The notes under the pieces were generated by a model, which saw only the letters and a program-made list of their open reading frames with translations, was not told the DNA's origin and did not search any database. Shown in pieces: positions 1-8,392 of a stretch of 14,257 bases of DNA (position 1 is the stretch's first letter; each line of letters begins with the position of its first letter). The stretch covers positions 1-14,257 of the forward strand of contig CAZVSU010000067.1 in the NCBI GenBank assembly GCA_964629645.1. Reading direction: 5' to 3'. A program made the translations under genes and the position numbers. Source of the DNA: JAAKFL01 sp964629645 (GTDB lineage Bacteria; Chlamydiota; Chlamydiia; Chlamydiales; SLFE01).

Positions 1-47
1 CCGATGGTACTGCACACAAGAGTGTGGAAGAGTAGGTCGCCGCCAGG
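1..47 (+). rRNA. rrf: 5S ribosomal RNA, 3' end (partial)
   Basis: The first 47 bases read as the 3' third of a bacterial 5S rRNA. CCGATGGTACTGC is the conserved block before helix IV, and GAGTAGGTCGCCGCCAGG is the conserved 3' segment that ends in the strand closing helix I. The 5' part lies outside the window, so the 23S and 16S genes should lie to the left. The exact 3' end, about 47-49, is inferred from the start of the T tract. Confidence 0.88.
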
Positions 48-56
48 TTTTTTTTT
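48..56 (+). terminator. T-tract terminator directly after 5S rRNA
   Basis: Nine consecutive T's follow the GCCAGG end of 5S with no intervening hairpin. The helix I stem of 5S itself could act as the terminator stem. This would end the rRNA operon before the convergent giant gene, whose stop codon is about 30 bases further on. Confidence 0.6.
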
Positions 57-71
57 ATATCAAATTAAGGT

Positions 72-98
72 CAACGATGACGTCCCCTAGCATCGTCG
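72..98 (-). terminator. Possible weak hairpin at the end of the giant gene
   Basis: CAACGATG (72-79) can pair with CATCGTCG (91-98), allowing one G-U pair, around an 11-base loop that contains the stop codon of the - strand gene. No clean U run follows on the - strand, so this is at best a weak terminator. It is the only candidate I see that would stop the giant gene's transcript before it runs antisense into 5S. Confidence 0.25.
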
Positions 99-1741
99 AA
101 TCGAGAAGCGTTCCCAATCACGACCAACTCCGCCGAGAAGGCCATCTCCACCTAAATCGTTGACTTTGACGAAGAGTGTATCAGACCTAAAATGGTTGTT
201 CGCTTCGTAGGTCAAACGAGACAGGAGAATATTGGCTTCGTCAATGCTCGCTGTGAATTTGATTTTTCGAGAGCCATCTTCGTCAAGCTCGTCGGAAAAA
301 ATCACAGTTTCGAGATCATCAACTTGGGAAAAATTGAGATCGCCTCTTCTGACTTTCAACTGAACTTCAATGAGTCCATCTTCGTCAAGATCGGCATCGG
401 TAATATTCAAGCCAAGTTCTTGACCAATATTGATCGTGTCGCCCGGCTCAACAAAAACGCGGCTTGCCTCAGCGTTAATTTCCGGATCGTCATTGACATC
501 TATGAACCAAATCTGTTTCTGGGATGCGTTGCTAATGCCCCCATCTCCATCTGTTAAGGTATAGGTGACATTTCTTCTATCGGTTTCAGGATGATCCGAA
601 TCATTCTGGTAGGCCACACGGCTAATGACCCGCGCTACGTCCCACGCACTGGCATTTTCGTTAAACTCGACAATAAGGGCTTCACCATTTTCGCCGCCCT
701 CTAATTGTCCGATCAGTTCGTATCGGTTAAAGACATTCCCCGCATCATCGATCCAAATTTTACGATTTTCTTTGATCAGAAGCATGTCGTTGATCGTGCC
801 ATTATCTGAAATTTCAACGCGTAATTTGCCACCGTCAAAATTCATTGAATCGGCATCTTTTAACCAAACAGCGGGAGATAAAAGTTTTGCCCCCTGATTT
901 TCGAAATATATCTTCTTATCGAATCCAAAGAGTTTAAGCTTGGGCCCGTCACTCTGTTCTTCTATTGTGATCGTCACCACAGCTTCATCGGAGTCTCCAT
1001 CGGAGTCAATGACTCGGTAGACGAAACGGTCCGTAAAGTTGCGCGACGCATCGTGTTCGTATGTGTATGTGCCGTCGTCATTAAGAATTAGTTCTCCATG
1101 ATCGGGACCTTCGACCAGCTCAACGCGGAGAGTGTCTTCTGAAATATCGTTATCCAAGACGTTTCCACCATTTTGCAGGCCGGCGCCGACCACGAGTTGA
1201 TCATCCTGCGCTTCAGGAACATCAATATCCGGCAAGACGGTAATCGTCAGTGTTGCTTGATCGGTTAACTCACCGTCGCTGATTTCGTAGACGATTTGGT
1301 CGGGCCCGTTGTAATTAGCGTTAGGGGTATAGGTCAAATTGCCGTTGGCATCGAGGACCGCTTGTCCGTTGGAGGGGCCGCTGACGATACTGACGGCAAG
1401 GGCATCGCCTTCTAGGTCGTTATCGTTAGCCAATAGATTCACAGACGCTGAGGTGTCTTCGTCCAGAGTCAACTGGTCGTCCCCAGCCTCCGGTGCATCA
1501 TTGACAGGGGCCACATTAATGGAAAGTGTGGCTTGGTCGGTTAACTCACCGTCGCTGATTTCGTAGACGATTTGGTCAGGCCCGTTGTAATTGGCGTTAG
1601 GGGTATAGGTCAAATTGCCGTTGGCATCGAGGGCCGCCTGTCCGTTGGCGGGACCGCTGACGATACTGACGGCAAGGGCATCGCCGTCTAGGTCGTTATC
1701 GTTAGCCAATAGATTCACAGACGCTGAGGTGTCTTCGTCCA
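87..1741 (-). CDS. Giant tandem-95/cadherin-like repeat protein, C-terminal part (5' side cut by assembly gap)
   Basis: This is the C-terminal 550 residues of the protein that starts at 6099. The frame is open right up to the N gap and reads EDTSASVNLLAND, the same repeat seen on the other side, so the apparent GTG start at 1718 is only an internal codon. In order come two near-identical 92-residue repeats, one diverged repeat (about 1222 down to 960), then a non-tandem C-terminal region of about 290 residues. That region contains two modules common in bacterial giant adhesin-like proteins. One has the pattern LKDADSMNFDGGKLRVEI with ENASAWDVARVISRVAYQN and TYTLTDGDGGISN. The other has ITDADLDEDGLIEVQL, ending ANNHFRSDTLFVKVNDLGGDG. 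Acidic DxDxDG-type motifs recur and suggest calcium-bound interdomain links. There is no GPI, LPXTG or clear RTX nonapeptide tail. It stops at TAG (87-89), convergent with 5S. Function as an extracellular or surface adhesin-like protein is inferred from the family. Confidence 0.85.
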
Positions 1742-3398
1742 NNNNNNNNNNNNNNNNNNNNNNNNNNNNNNNNNNNNNNNNNNNNNNNNNNNNNNNNNNN
1801 NNNNNNNNNNNNNNNNNNNNNNNNNNNNNNNNNNNNNNNNNTAGGGGTATAGGTCAAATTGCCGTTGGCATCGAGGACCGCTTGTCCGTTGGCGGGGCCG
1901 CTGACGATACTGACGGCAAGGGCATCGCCGTCTATGTCTTTGTCATTGGCCAAAAGATTGACTGAAGCTGAGGTGTCCTCATCCAAAGTCAACTGGTCGT
2001 CCCCAGCCTCCGGTGCATCATTGACAGACACTACGGTGATTGACAGTGTGGCTTGGTCGGTTAACTCACCGTCGCTGATTTCGTAGACGATTTGGTCAGG
2101 CCCGTTGTAATTGGCGTTAGGGGTATAGGTCAAATTGCCGTTGGCATCGAGGGCCGCCTGTCCGTTGGCGGGTCCGCTGATGAGGCTGACGGCAAGGTCA
2201 TCACCGTCTGGATCGTTATCATTAGCCAATAGATTCACAGATGCTGAGGTGTCTTCGTCCAGAGTCAACTGGTCGTCCCCAGCCTCCGGAGCATCGTTGA
2301 CGGGCGCTACGGTGATTGACAGTGTGGCTTGGTCGGTGAACTCACCGTCGCTGATTTCGTAGACGATCTGGTCGGGTCCATTGTAATTAGCATCTGGAGT
2401 GTAGGTTAAGTTGCCGTTAGCATCGAGGGCCGCCTGTCCGTTGGCGGGTCCGCTGATGAAGCTGACGGCAAGGTCATCACCGTCTAGATCATTATCGTTA
2501 GCCAATAGATTCACAGACGCTGAGGTGTCTTCGTCCAGAGTCAATTGGTCATCTTGAGCTTCTGGTGCATCGTTGACGGGCGCTACGGTGATTGACAGTG
2601 TGGCTTGGTCGGTTAACTCACCGTCGCTGATTTCGTAGACGATTTGGTCAGGCCCGTTGTAATTGGCGTTAGGGGTATAGGTCAAATTGCCGTTGGCATC
2701 GAGGACCGCTTGTCCGTTGGCGGGTCCGCTGATGAGGCTGGCTGTGAGAGTGTCGCCGTTTGGATCACTATCGTTTGCCAATAGATTCACAGACGCTGAT
2801 GTATCTTCGTCCAGGGTCAACTGGTCATCCCCGGCCTCGGGCGCATTGTTGACAGACGTTACGGTGATTGAGAGTGTGGCTTGATCGGTCAACGCACCGT
2901 CGCTAATTTCGTAGACGATCTGGTCGGAACCATTGAAATTAGCATCAGGAGTGTAGGTTAAGTTGCCATTGGCATCGAGGACCGCTTGTCCTTTGGCGGG
3001 ACCACTGACGATACTAACAGCAAGGTCATCACCGTCGATATCGCGATCATTTGCGAGCAAGTTGAGGGATGCTGATGCATTTTCGTCCACAGTTAACTGA
3101 TCGTCCCCAGCTTCCGGCGCATCGTTGACCGGAGCCACGTTAATGGAGAGCGTTCCTTGGTCGGCAAAAGCACCATCGCTGATTTCGTAGACGATCTGGT
3201 CGGGTCCGTTGTAATTTGCATTGGGGGTATAGCTCAAGTTGCCGTTGGCATCGAGGACCGCTTGTCCGTTGGCGGGACCGCTGATGATGCTCGCGATCAA
3301 ATTACTGCCCTCCGGATCATTATCGTTAGCCAGCACATTGATGGATGCAGATGTATCCTCGGCTAACTCTAACTGGTCATCTCCCGCACTAGGGGGAT
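1222..3398 (-). repeat. Tandem array of 276-bp coding repeats
   Basis: The period is exactly 276 bp (92 residues), seen as identical landmarks at 1339, 1615, 1859, 2135, 2687 and 3239 (spacings 276 or 552, apart from the gap-affected 244). Units share long identical stretches at the DNA level, not just the protein level, which indicates recent duplication or gene conversion. With a 132-bp gap the array holds eight units. Boundaries are approximate. Confidence 0.9.
1742..1841. other. Assembly gap (100 N)
   Basis: Exactly 100 N's interrupt the repeat array of the giant gene, which looks like a placeholder of unknown size. Equivalent repeat positions flank it at 1615 and 1859, 244 apart, whereas every other pair of units is spaced by a multiple of 276. 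The real missing length is therefore predicted to be 132 bp, or 132 plus a multiple of 276. The value 132 also restores the reading frame between the two halves, giving a 2014-residue protein. Confidence 0.95.
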
Positions 3399-6099
3399 TA
3401 TTCGCTTCAATGTCTAAGGTCACAATTGCGGTATCGCTTTCGGCTCCACCAGAATCAGAAATCTCATATTCGAAAGAGTCGTTGCCGACAAATCCCGCAT
3501 CGGGCGTGTAAGTCAATGTTCCATCGCCGTTATCGACAAGATTGCCCGAAAACGGTCCCGTGCCGGGGAGGATAAAGAAGTCAAGGTCGTTACCGTCGGG
3601 GTTGTTATCATTTGAAAGTATATCAGCGATCTGAATAGTCAGTGGCACTCCTTGCACCCCTAAAAATGTGTCATCTTGAGCCCGAGGGGGATCTTGGACA
3701 GGGGTCACGTTGATGAACAAAGTCGCCTGGTCGGTAAACTCCCCATCGCTGATCTCGTAAACAATTTCGTCGGGTCCATTGTAGTTCACGTCTGGTGTGT
3801 AACTGATCTCTCGACCGTTTTCAATAACAGCTTCCCCATTAGCGGGGCCGCTGACGATTCTTGTCACCGTCAATAAATCGCCTCCCGGATCGGTATCATT
3901 GTCCAGAACTGAAAAAATCTCAGTAAAGTCCTCTTGAACGACTCCCTGGTCATCCTCAGCGGTTGGAGCTGCATTCACGACGTCAATTGTCACAGTGGCG
4001 CTGTCAATAATTCCGTCTATTCCCTGAATTTGGTACAAGAAAGAATCAGTGCCTTCAAAGCCGGCGTTCGGCGTGTAGAGAAACCCTCCATCTATGCCGC
4101 TCAGTACGCCATTAGATACATCGCGAATAAGAATTGGGGATAGGTTAAGATTATCAGGGTTGACGTCGTTTGCTGTAATCTCGGCAAACAAAATGGGCAC
4201 AGAAGCTCCCTCTTCGGTTTGAAAGCTATCATCAACAGCTGTTACGGGATCGGGTGAAGGACTGACAAAAAACTCAAAAAATATCTCACTTTGATTGCCG
4301 AAATCATCGGAGATGGAGTAAGTAAAAGAATCAAGACCGTTATAATCTGCGTTTGGAGTGTAGCGGATGCTGTCATCAGGGAGCAGCTCTGCAGATCCGT
4401 TTGCAGGATCGCTCACGGCATCGATTGTGATAAAATCGCCATCAGGGTCAAAAATATTTTGAAGAAGAGTCGATTTGCTCAAAAGTCTAGGCACGTCTTC
4501 GGTGAATAAGATATCTGGAGGACTACCTCCAGGGGGCAAATTGACATCTTCAATCACTAACTCGACAATGGCAGTGTCCAAACCGCCCCCTCCAGAATCA
4601 AAAACTTCATATTCGAAAGTGTCGGTGCCGACAAAAGACTCATCGGGTGTGTAAGTGAGCGTTCCATCTCCGTTATCGACAAGATCGCCGTTAGAAGGTC
4701 CCGTGCCGGGAATGATGAAAAAATCGAGGTCATCGCCATCTGGGTCGCTGTCATTTGCAAGAATGTCTGAAATTTGGATTGTGAGAGGCTCTCCTTCATT
4801 ACCGACGAATGTGTCGTCTCGAGCTCTAGGAGGACCTTGGACGGGTGTTACGGTAATTGAAAGGGTCGCTTGATCTGTTTGTAGTCCGTCGCTGATTTCG
4901 TAGATAATTTCATCGGGTCCGCTGTAATTCGTGTCAGGTGTGTAGTCAATGAAGCTTCCCGCGATAACCGCTTCGCCGTTTGAAGGGCCGCTGACAATTC
5001 GTGTGATTGTCAACTGGTCATCGTCAGGATCTGAATCGTTGCCGAGGACGTCAAAAGACCCATTACCGTCTTCTTCAATTACAAACGCGTCGTCTTGTGC
5101 GACAGGTGGCCTCAAGGTATCGTTGACTGTAATTGACAAGACAGCCTCATCAACCAAACCCTCGGAGTCGGTAATTTGGTAGCGGATCGAATCTTCGCCG
5201 CTGAAAAAGAGATCAGGCGTGTAGGTTAAGGCGCCATCATTTAAAGTAAAGGACCCGTTTTCGGGTCCTTCAAGAATTGTGATGGGGAGAACAAAGTCTG
5301 GATCTCTGTTGTCTTCAACATCGATGTCATTATCGAGCAGAAATGCCGTGCCGGACGTGTTTTCGTCGAGAATGAGAGCATCATCTTGTGCGACTGGAGC
5401 ATCATTAACAGGAGTCACTTCAATTGATACGGCTGCTGTTCCGAATATTCCATTTGAGTCAACGATCGTGTAGGTGAATTGGTCGGTGCCGTCAAAATCT
5501 GCATCAGGAATGTATTCAATATCTCCTTCCGGCGATAGATTAATAAGGCCGTTTGCGGGCTGGGTCAAACTGTCAAAAGTAAAGGTGTCCCCTTCAGGAT
5601 CTGAGTCATTCGAAAGTAGATCAGTCGTTGTGAAAACTAAAGTGGTGTCTTCCACTGTCGTGAATGCGTCGTCCGCTGCAATAGGAGGAGGATTGATTGG
5701 TCCTTGCACTTCAAAAAAGACACTAAAAGGCTGAATAAATCCCTGATCGCCTACAGCTTCGTAAATGGCAATGTCGATACCGGTGAATCCGGGATCGGGG
5801 CTGTATTCAATTAGTTCAGGACTAAGTATAATGATCTCACCGAACGCAGGGGGATTGAATCGAATAAGCCTGGGATTAATCAAAGGGTCGTTTGCCAGCA
5901 ATTCTGCTTGGGTAAATCTTATCGATGTTTCCCCATCAGGAACCACTAAAAAGTCGTCCCCTGGGTTTAGAGGGGGGATATCTGCTGATGACAGATCAAA
6001 ACTTGGCTCTGCTGAGGGCTCAGCATCAGGAACGACAGCGTCGCCTACTGCTGCATCCAATACGATGCGCTCTTCAAGAGGAATTAATTTATACCACAT
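1842..6099 (-). CDS. Giant tandem-95/cadherin-like repeat protein, N-terminal part (3' side cut by assembly gap)
   Basis: This is the N-terminal part, about 1419 residues, of a large acidic repeat protein. It starts MWYKLIPLEERIVLDAA, which resembles the LEPR-type N-terminal motif of giant bacterial repeat proteins. No ordinary Sec signal peptide is visible. From about residue 45 it is a string of some 15 cadherin-like (tandem-95, Big_9/VCBS-like) domains of 90-100 residues. The shared pattern is APxAxDD, EDT, LLANDxDxDGD, SGPANGxA, LTYTPNANYNGxD, YEISDG, DQATLSITV. The first nine domains are diverged; the last six are nearly identical and continue across the gap. The start ATG is supported by CAGGT a few bases upstream. 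Such proteins are usually exported adhesins or matrix-like proteins with calcium-bound linkers. Export route and ligand are not shown here, and no type I secretion genes lie nearby. Confidence 0.88.
3400..5105 (-). repeat. Older two-domain duplication inside the giant gene
   Basis: The block at about 4555-5105 and the block at about 3400-3970 encode the same ordered pair of domains. The first domain of each has TRIVSGP(S/A)NGEAVI and ends VTPVQ. The second has PPRA(R/Q)DDTF, PLTIQI(S/A)DIL, DLDFFI(I/L)PGTGP and NLVDNGDGTLTYTPD (first copy DLVDNGDGTLTYTPD). Three unlike domains separate them. The duplicated unit is therefore two domains long and predates the 276-bp expansion. Confidence 0.8.
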
Positions 6100-6328
6100 A
6101 GATGTACCTGAAATATTTTTTTATTGAATGATTACTTCTCTATCTATCTTTAAACTAACAACTTACGTTTTTAAATTCAAATAAAGATTTGCAATAAAAT
6201 TTGATTTTTTGGTATTTTTAATATCAAATAGGAGCAATTACAGTATAAAATAACGAGAAAATCCCCTTTTTTCGCGAAAAAAAATTTAATACTTAATCGG
6301 GAAACACTTAAAAAAGCAGACGTCCGCC
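6100..6328. other. AT-rich intergenic leader of the giant gene with a 16-bp palindrome
   Basis: This 229-bp stretch between two - strand genes is strongly AT-rich and has no convincing ORF. It contains a perfect palindrome TTTTTTCGCGAAAAAA at 6267-6282. A good -10-like TATACT lies on the - strand at 6242-6247, but there is no recognisable -35 at the right distance; the palindrome covers that place. This is the likely promoter region of the giant gene, but I cannot place the start site. Confidence 0.5.
6310..6328 (-). terminator. Short hairpin plus T6 after the CstB-like gene
   Basis: Immediately after the TAA of the upstream gene, the - strand reads GGCGGACGTCTGC then TTTTTT. GGCGG can pair with CTGCT (two G-U pairs) around an ACGT loop. 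The stem is short, so termination may be partial. Confidence 0.4.
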
Positions 6329-7681
6329 TTAATTCACGACGGCAGTGATTTTTTTGATCCCTTCTTTTTGCAATAGGGCGGCGCCGATGACAGCGCGGTA
6401 CCCTCCGGCACAGATCGTATAAATTGGCTGATTATCGGGGATGTGATCGAGGTTTTGCTGCAGCTCTGAAAGGGGGATATGCAGAGCGCCCTTCTTGTGT
6501 TCCTGTCGCCACTCATCGCGGCTTCTAACATCGAGCAGAAAGCCCGGATTTTCGACCATCGCTTCGTTTAAGCGTGTTTGGTCGATCAGAGAGAAACATT
6601 CGACCGGATGCCCTTCGGATTCCCAGGCGTCAATGCCTCCATCAAGAAATCCGATGATGTGATCGAGTCCAATACGGATCAATTGAGTGGCGACTTCTTG
6701 ATGGTCTTTGGGGGAGTCCAAAACAAGAGCAAGGGGAGTGTTGTCGGGCAATAGCCACCCCGCCCAATTTGAAAGGACAGGGCTTAAGGGTATGCTAAGA
6801 GATCCCGGAATATGAGCGCCTGCAAACGCCTCCTTGGGACGGCAATCGAGAATGAAGGCTTCTTGCTCTTTGATTTGCTCTGGCGAAAGACGTTTGTTGC
6901 CGGGGAGGGTGCCGCCGAGGAGCCGAGGTCCTTTGACGTTGATCTCTTTCATTTTCAAAAAGTAAGGCGGGGCTGTCGGCATGTCGTTCATAAGAGACTC
7001 GATCCATTCACCCTCCGGCTTTTCGGCGAGAGCATCGTTATACTTTTTTTCGTAGCCGATTGTGGAGGTGTCCCGAGATCCGATTGCTTTGCCGCAAAGC
7101 GAGCCTGCGCCATGTCCGGGGTAGACTTCGGCAAAGTCCGGAAAGGTCGGAAGCGTTTTGAAGACGGTTTGATACAAATCGTGGGCCAGTTTTTTTTGGG
7201 CCTCCTCGCCGAGAAGGTCGGGTCTGCCGATGCTGCCGACAAAAAGAAAGTCTCCGGTATAGATCACCCATGGATCTTGGGCGCTTCGCTTTTGATCATA
7301 AAGTTCCCAAACGATGTGTTCCGGCGTGTGGCCTGGAGTGTGGCGAGCGCGCAGCCGAATGGTGCCGAGAGTGATCTCGTCTCCATCGCGCACGCGCTGA
7401 TCTGCGTATTTTGGGGTCCACTCTTCGCCTCCCTCTTGAGAGCAGTGGACCAAAGGCTTATTGTCGAGGGCGGCCTTGAGCTCGCGAGAGCCGCTCAAGA
7501 AATCGGCGTGGACGTGCGTTTCGCATATATCTGTTATCGTGAGTCCTTCGCTTTTTGCGAGGTCGACAATAGGCTGAACGTCGCGGGTGCAGTCGATGAC
7601 CGCCGCCCGTTTTGTTGTTTCATCGCCAATTAAATAGGTGTAGATCGCAAGCCCTGGAATGAATCGCGTTTTTAAGATCAT
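6329..7681 (-). CDS. CstB-like persulfide dioxygenase / rhodanese fusion
   Basis: This protein of about 450 residues has a metallo-beta-lactamase fold followed by two rhodanese domains, the layout of CstB-type persulfide dioxygenase-sulfurtransferases, which oxidise low-molecular-weight persulfides. Counting from the upstream TTG (7693), the MBL part has ETHVHADF (H60, H62, D64), HTPGHTPEH (H118, H122), TGDFLF (D148) and YPGHG (H194). By family knowledge H62, H122 and D148 should bind one iron. The first rhodanese domain (about 275-365) lacks an active-site cysteine, as in CstB. The second (about 380-454) has the loop CAGGYRA with Cys428. I prefer the ATG at 7681 over the TTG because the family normally begins close to it; AAAGG precedes it at a very short distance. 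The protein ends ITAVVN, before the GG-containing final helix region usual in rhodaneses, so its C-terminus is short. No sqr or cstR neighbour is present. Confidence 0.88.
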   Translation of the reverse strand: MILKTRFIPGLAIYTYLIGDETTKRAAVIDCTRDVQPIVDLAKSEGLTITDICETHVHADFLSGSRELKAALDNKPLVHCSQEGGEEWTPKYADQRVRDGDEITLGTIRLRARHTPGHTPEHIVWELYDQKRSAQDPWVIYTGDFLFVGSIGRPDLLGEEAQKKLAHDLYQTVFKTLPTFPDFAEVYPGHGAGSLCGKAIGSRDTSTIGYEKKYNDALAEKPEGEWIESLMNDMPTAPPYFLKMKEINVKGPRLLGGTLPGNKRLSPEQIKEQEAFILDCRPKEAFAGAHIPGSLSIPLSPVLSNWAGWLLPDNTPLALVLDSPKDHQEVATQLIRIGLDHIIGFLDGGIDAWESEGHPVECFSLIDQTRLNEAMVENPGFLLDVRSRDEWRQEHKKGALHIPLSELQQNLDHIPDNQPIYTICAGGYRAVIGAALLQKEGIKKITAVVN

Positions 7682-7712
7682 AGCCTTTATCAAGAGTTGT
7701 TCAAAAAACTTT

Positions 7713-7741
7713 ATGCTATGCCTGCGGCGAGATATTGTCCA
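7713..7741 (-). promoter_or_regulatory. Predicted sigma70-type promoter for the CstB-like gene
   Basis: On the - strand, TGGACA (7741-7736) and TAGCAT (7718-7713) are spaced by 17 bases, matching the -35 consensus at 5 of 6 and the -10 at 4 of 6. Transcription would start near 7706, about 25 bases before the ATG at 7681. It lies downstream of the cyclophilin terminator, so the two genes look separately transcribed. Confidence 0.4.
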
Positions 7742-7752
7742 CTGATTGAGTC

Positions 7753-7781
7753 AAAATATGCGAGGAACGAACGTTCCTCGC
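7753..7781 (-). terminator. Rho-independent terminator of the cyclophilin gene
   Basis: A perfect inverted repeat, GCGAGGAAC (7760-7768) with GTTCCTCGC (7773-7781) around a 4-base loop, begins about 10 bases after the cyclophilin stop codon. On the - strand it is followed by ATATTTT. The stem is strong and GC-rich, but the T tract is short and interrupted. Confidence 0.7.
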
Positions 7782-7791
7782 TTAAGCACAC

Positions 7792-8337
7792 CTACTGCGC
7801 GCGGATTTTGAGGATCTTGATTTCCTCAAGAGGGCGGTCGGAACCGTTTGTTTCGCTCTCTTCTATCTCTTCAACGACATCATAACCCTTTGTGACTTCT
7901 CCGAAAATCGTGTGGCGCTGGTCGAGCCAGGGAGTGGGGACTGTCGTGATGAAGAACTGGCTGCCATTTGTTTTGGGGCCTCGGTTGGCCATTGCCAAAA
8001 GACCCTTTTTGTCGAATCGAACATCGGGATCGAACTCATCTTCAAATTCTTTGCCCCAAATCGATTCTCCGCCGGTGCCGTTCCCTTTGGGATCGCCCCC
8101 TTGTATCATAAAGTCTTTGATGACTCTGTGGAAGATGGTTCCGTTGTAATAACCGTTTTTTGAGTGGGTGAGAAAATTTTCGACCGCTTTGGGCGCCACC
8201 TCGGGTTTTAACGTCACTTCAATGTTTCCCTTGTTGGTTTCGATGACCAAAACCTTTGTGTCCATATCTATCTCCTTCGCCTCTATTTGTGTTTGTACGA
8301 ATAATAAACAAATTATGATCAACATCAAATGCTTCAT
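7792..8337 (-). CDS. Cyclophilin-type peptidyl-prolyl cis-trans isomerase, exported
   Basis: This 181-residue protein is a complete cyclophilin. It speeds cis-trans isomerisation of Xaa-Pro bonds during protein folding. Residues matching the human CypA active site are visible: FHRVIKDFMIQGGD at 69-82 (R71, F76, Q79), NGSQFFIT at 124-131 (Q127, F129) and WLDQRHTIFG at 137-146 (W137, H142). Residues 1-20 (MKHLMLIIICLLFVQTQIEA) form a signal peptide with probable cleavage before KEID, so the enzyme should act in the periplasm. The Cys at position 10 is not in a proper lipobox. The start ATG has a strong GGAGGA ribosome site 5-6 bases upstream. The gene has its own terminator and is divergent from the hydroxylase gene. 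The short bacterial form without extra domains is the usual length for PpiA/PpiB types. Confidence 0.94.
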   Translation of the reverse strand: MKHLMLIIICLLFVQTQIEAKEIDMDTKVLVIETNKGNIEVTLKPEVAPKAVENFLTHSKNGYYNGTIFHRVIKDFMIQGGDPKGNGTGGESIWGKEFEDEFDPDVRFDKKGLLAMANRGPKTNGSQFFITTVPTPWLDQRHTIFGEVTKGYDVVEEIEESETNGSDRPLEEIKILKIRAQ

Positions 8338-8363
8338 AAGTGTCCTCCAGTCTTGAGTGACTT

Positions 8364-8392
8364 ATTAAACCATAGATCGCACTTGACCGCAA
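8364..8392 (-). promoter_or_regulatory. Predicted promoter for the cyclophilin gene
   Basis: On the - strand TTGCGG (8392-8387) and TTTAAT (8369-8364) are 17 bases apart. The -10 matches consensus at 5 of 6 and the -35 only at its first three bases. The transcript would start near 8357, giving a leader of about 20 bases that contains the strong GGAGGA site. Confidence 0.35.

Noticed and set aside
55..130. Possible frameshift at the C-terminus of the giant protein (another frame reads TLLDSTMLGDVIVDLNLI to a TAA at 55-57)
   Set aside because: The annotated frame aligns well with the usual final strand after the NDLGxxG motif, and the alternative would end inside the 5S T tract. I cannot prove either, but no error is needed.
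1702..1741. Protein end GRRHLSVCESIG left of the N gap in the frame of the 6099 gene
   Set aside because: It is an out-of-frame reading of the repeat caused by the 100-base placeholder. The correct frame reads EDTSASVNLLAN.
1222..3398. CRISPR-like array
   Set aside because: The repeats are 276-bp coding units without short repeat and spacer alternation, and the reading frame is open throughout.
1339..3511. Series of + strand ORFs with similar proteins (MPLASRxACPLAGPL...)
   Set aside because: They are antisense to the 276-bp repeat units and recur only because the repeats recur. The - strand frame is continuous and matches known cadherin-like domains.
6812..7633. 273-residue + strand ORF opposite the CstB-like gene
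   Set aside because: It has no recognisable domain and lies entirely antisense to a gene with clear metallo-beta-lactamase and rhodanese motifs.
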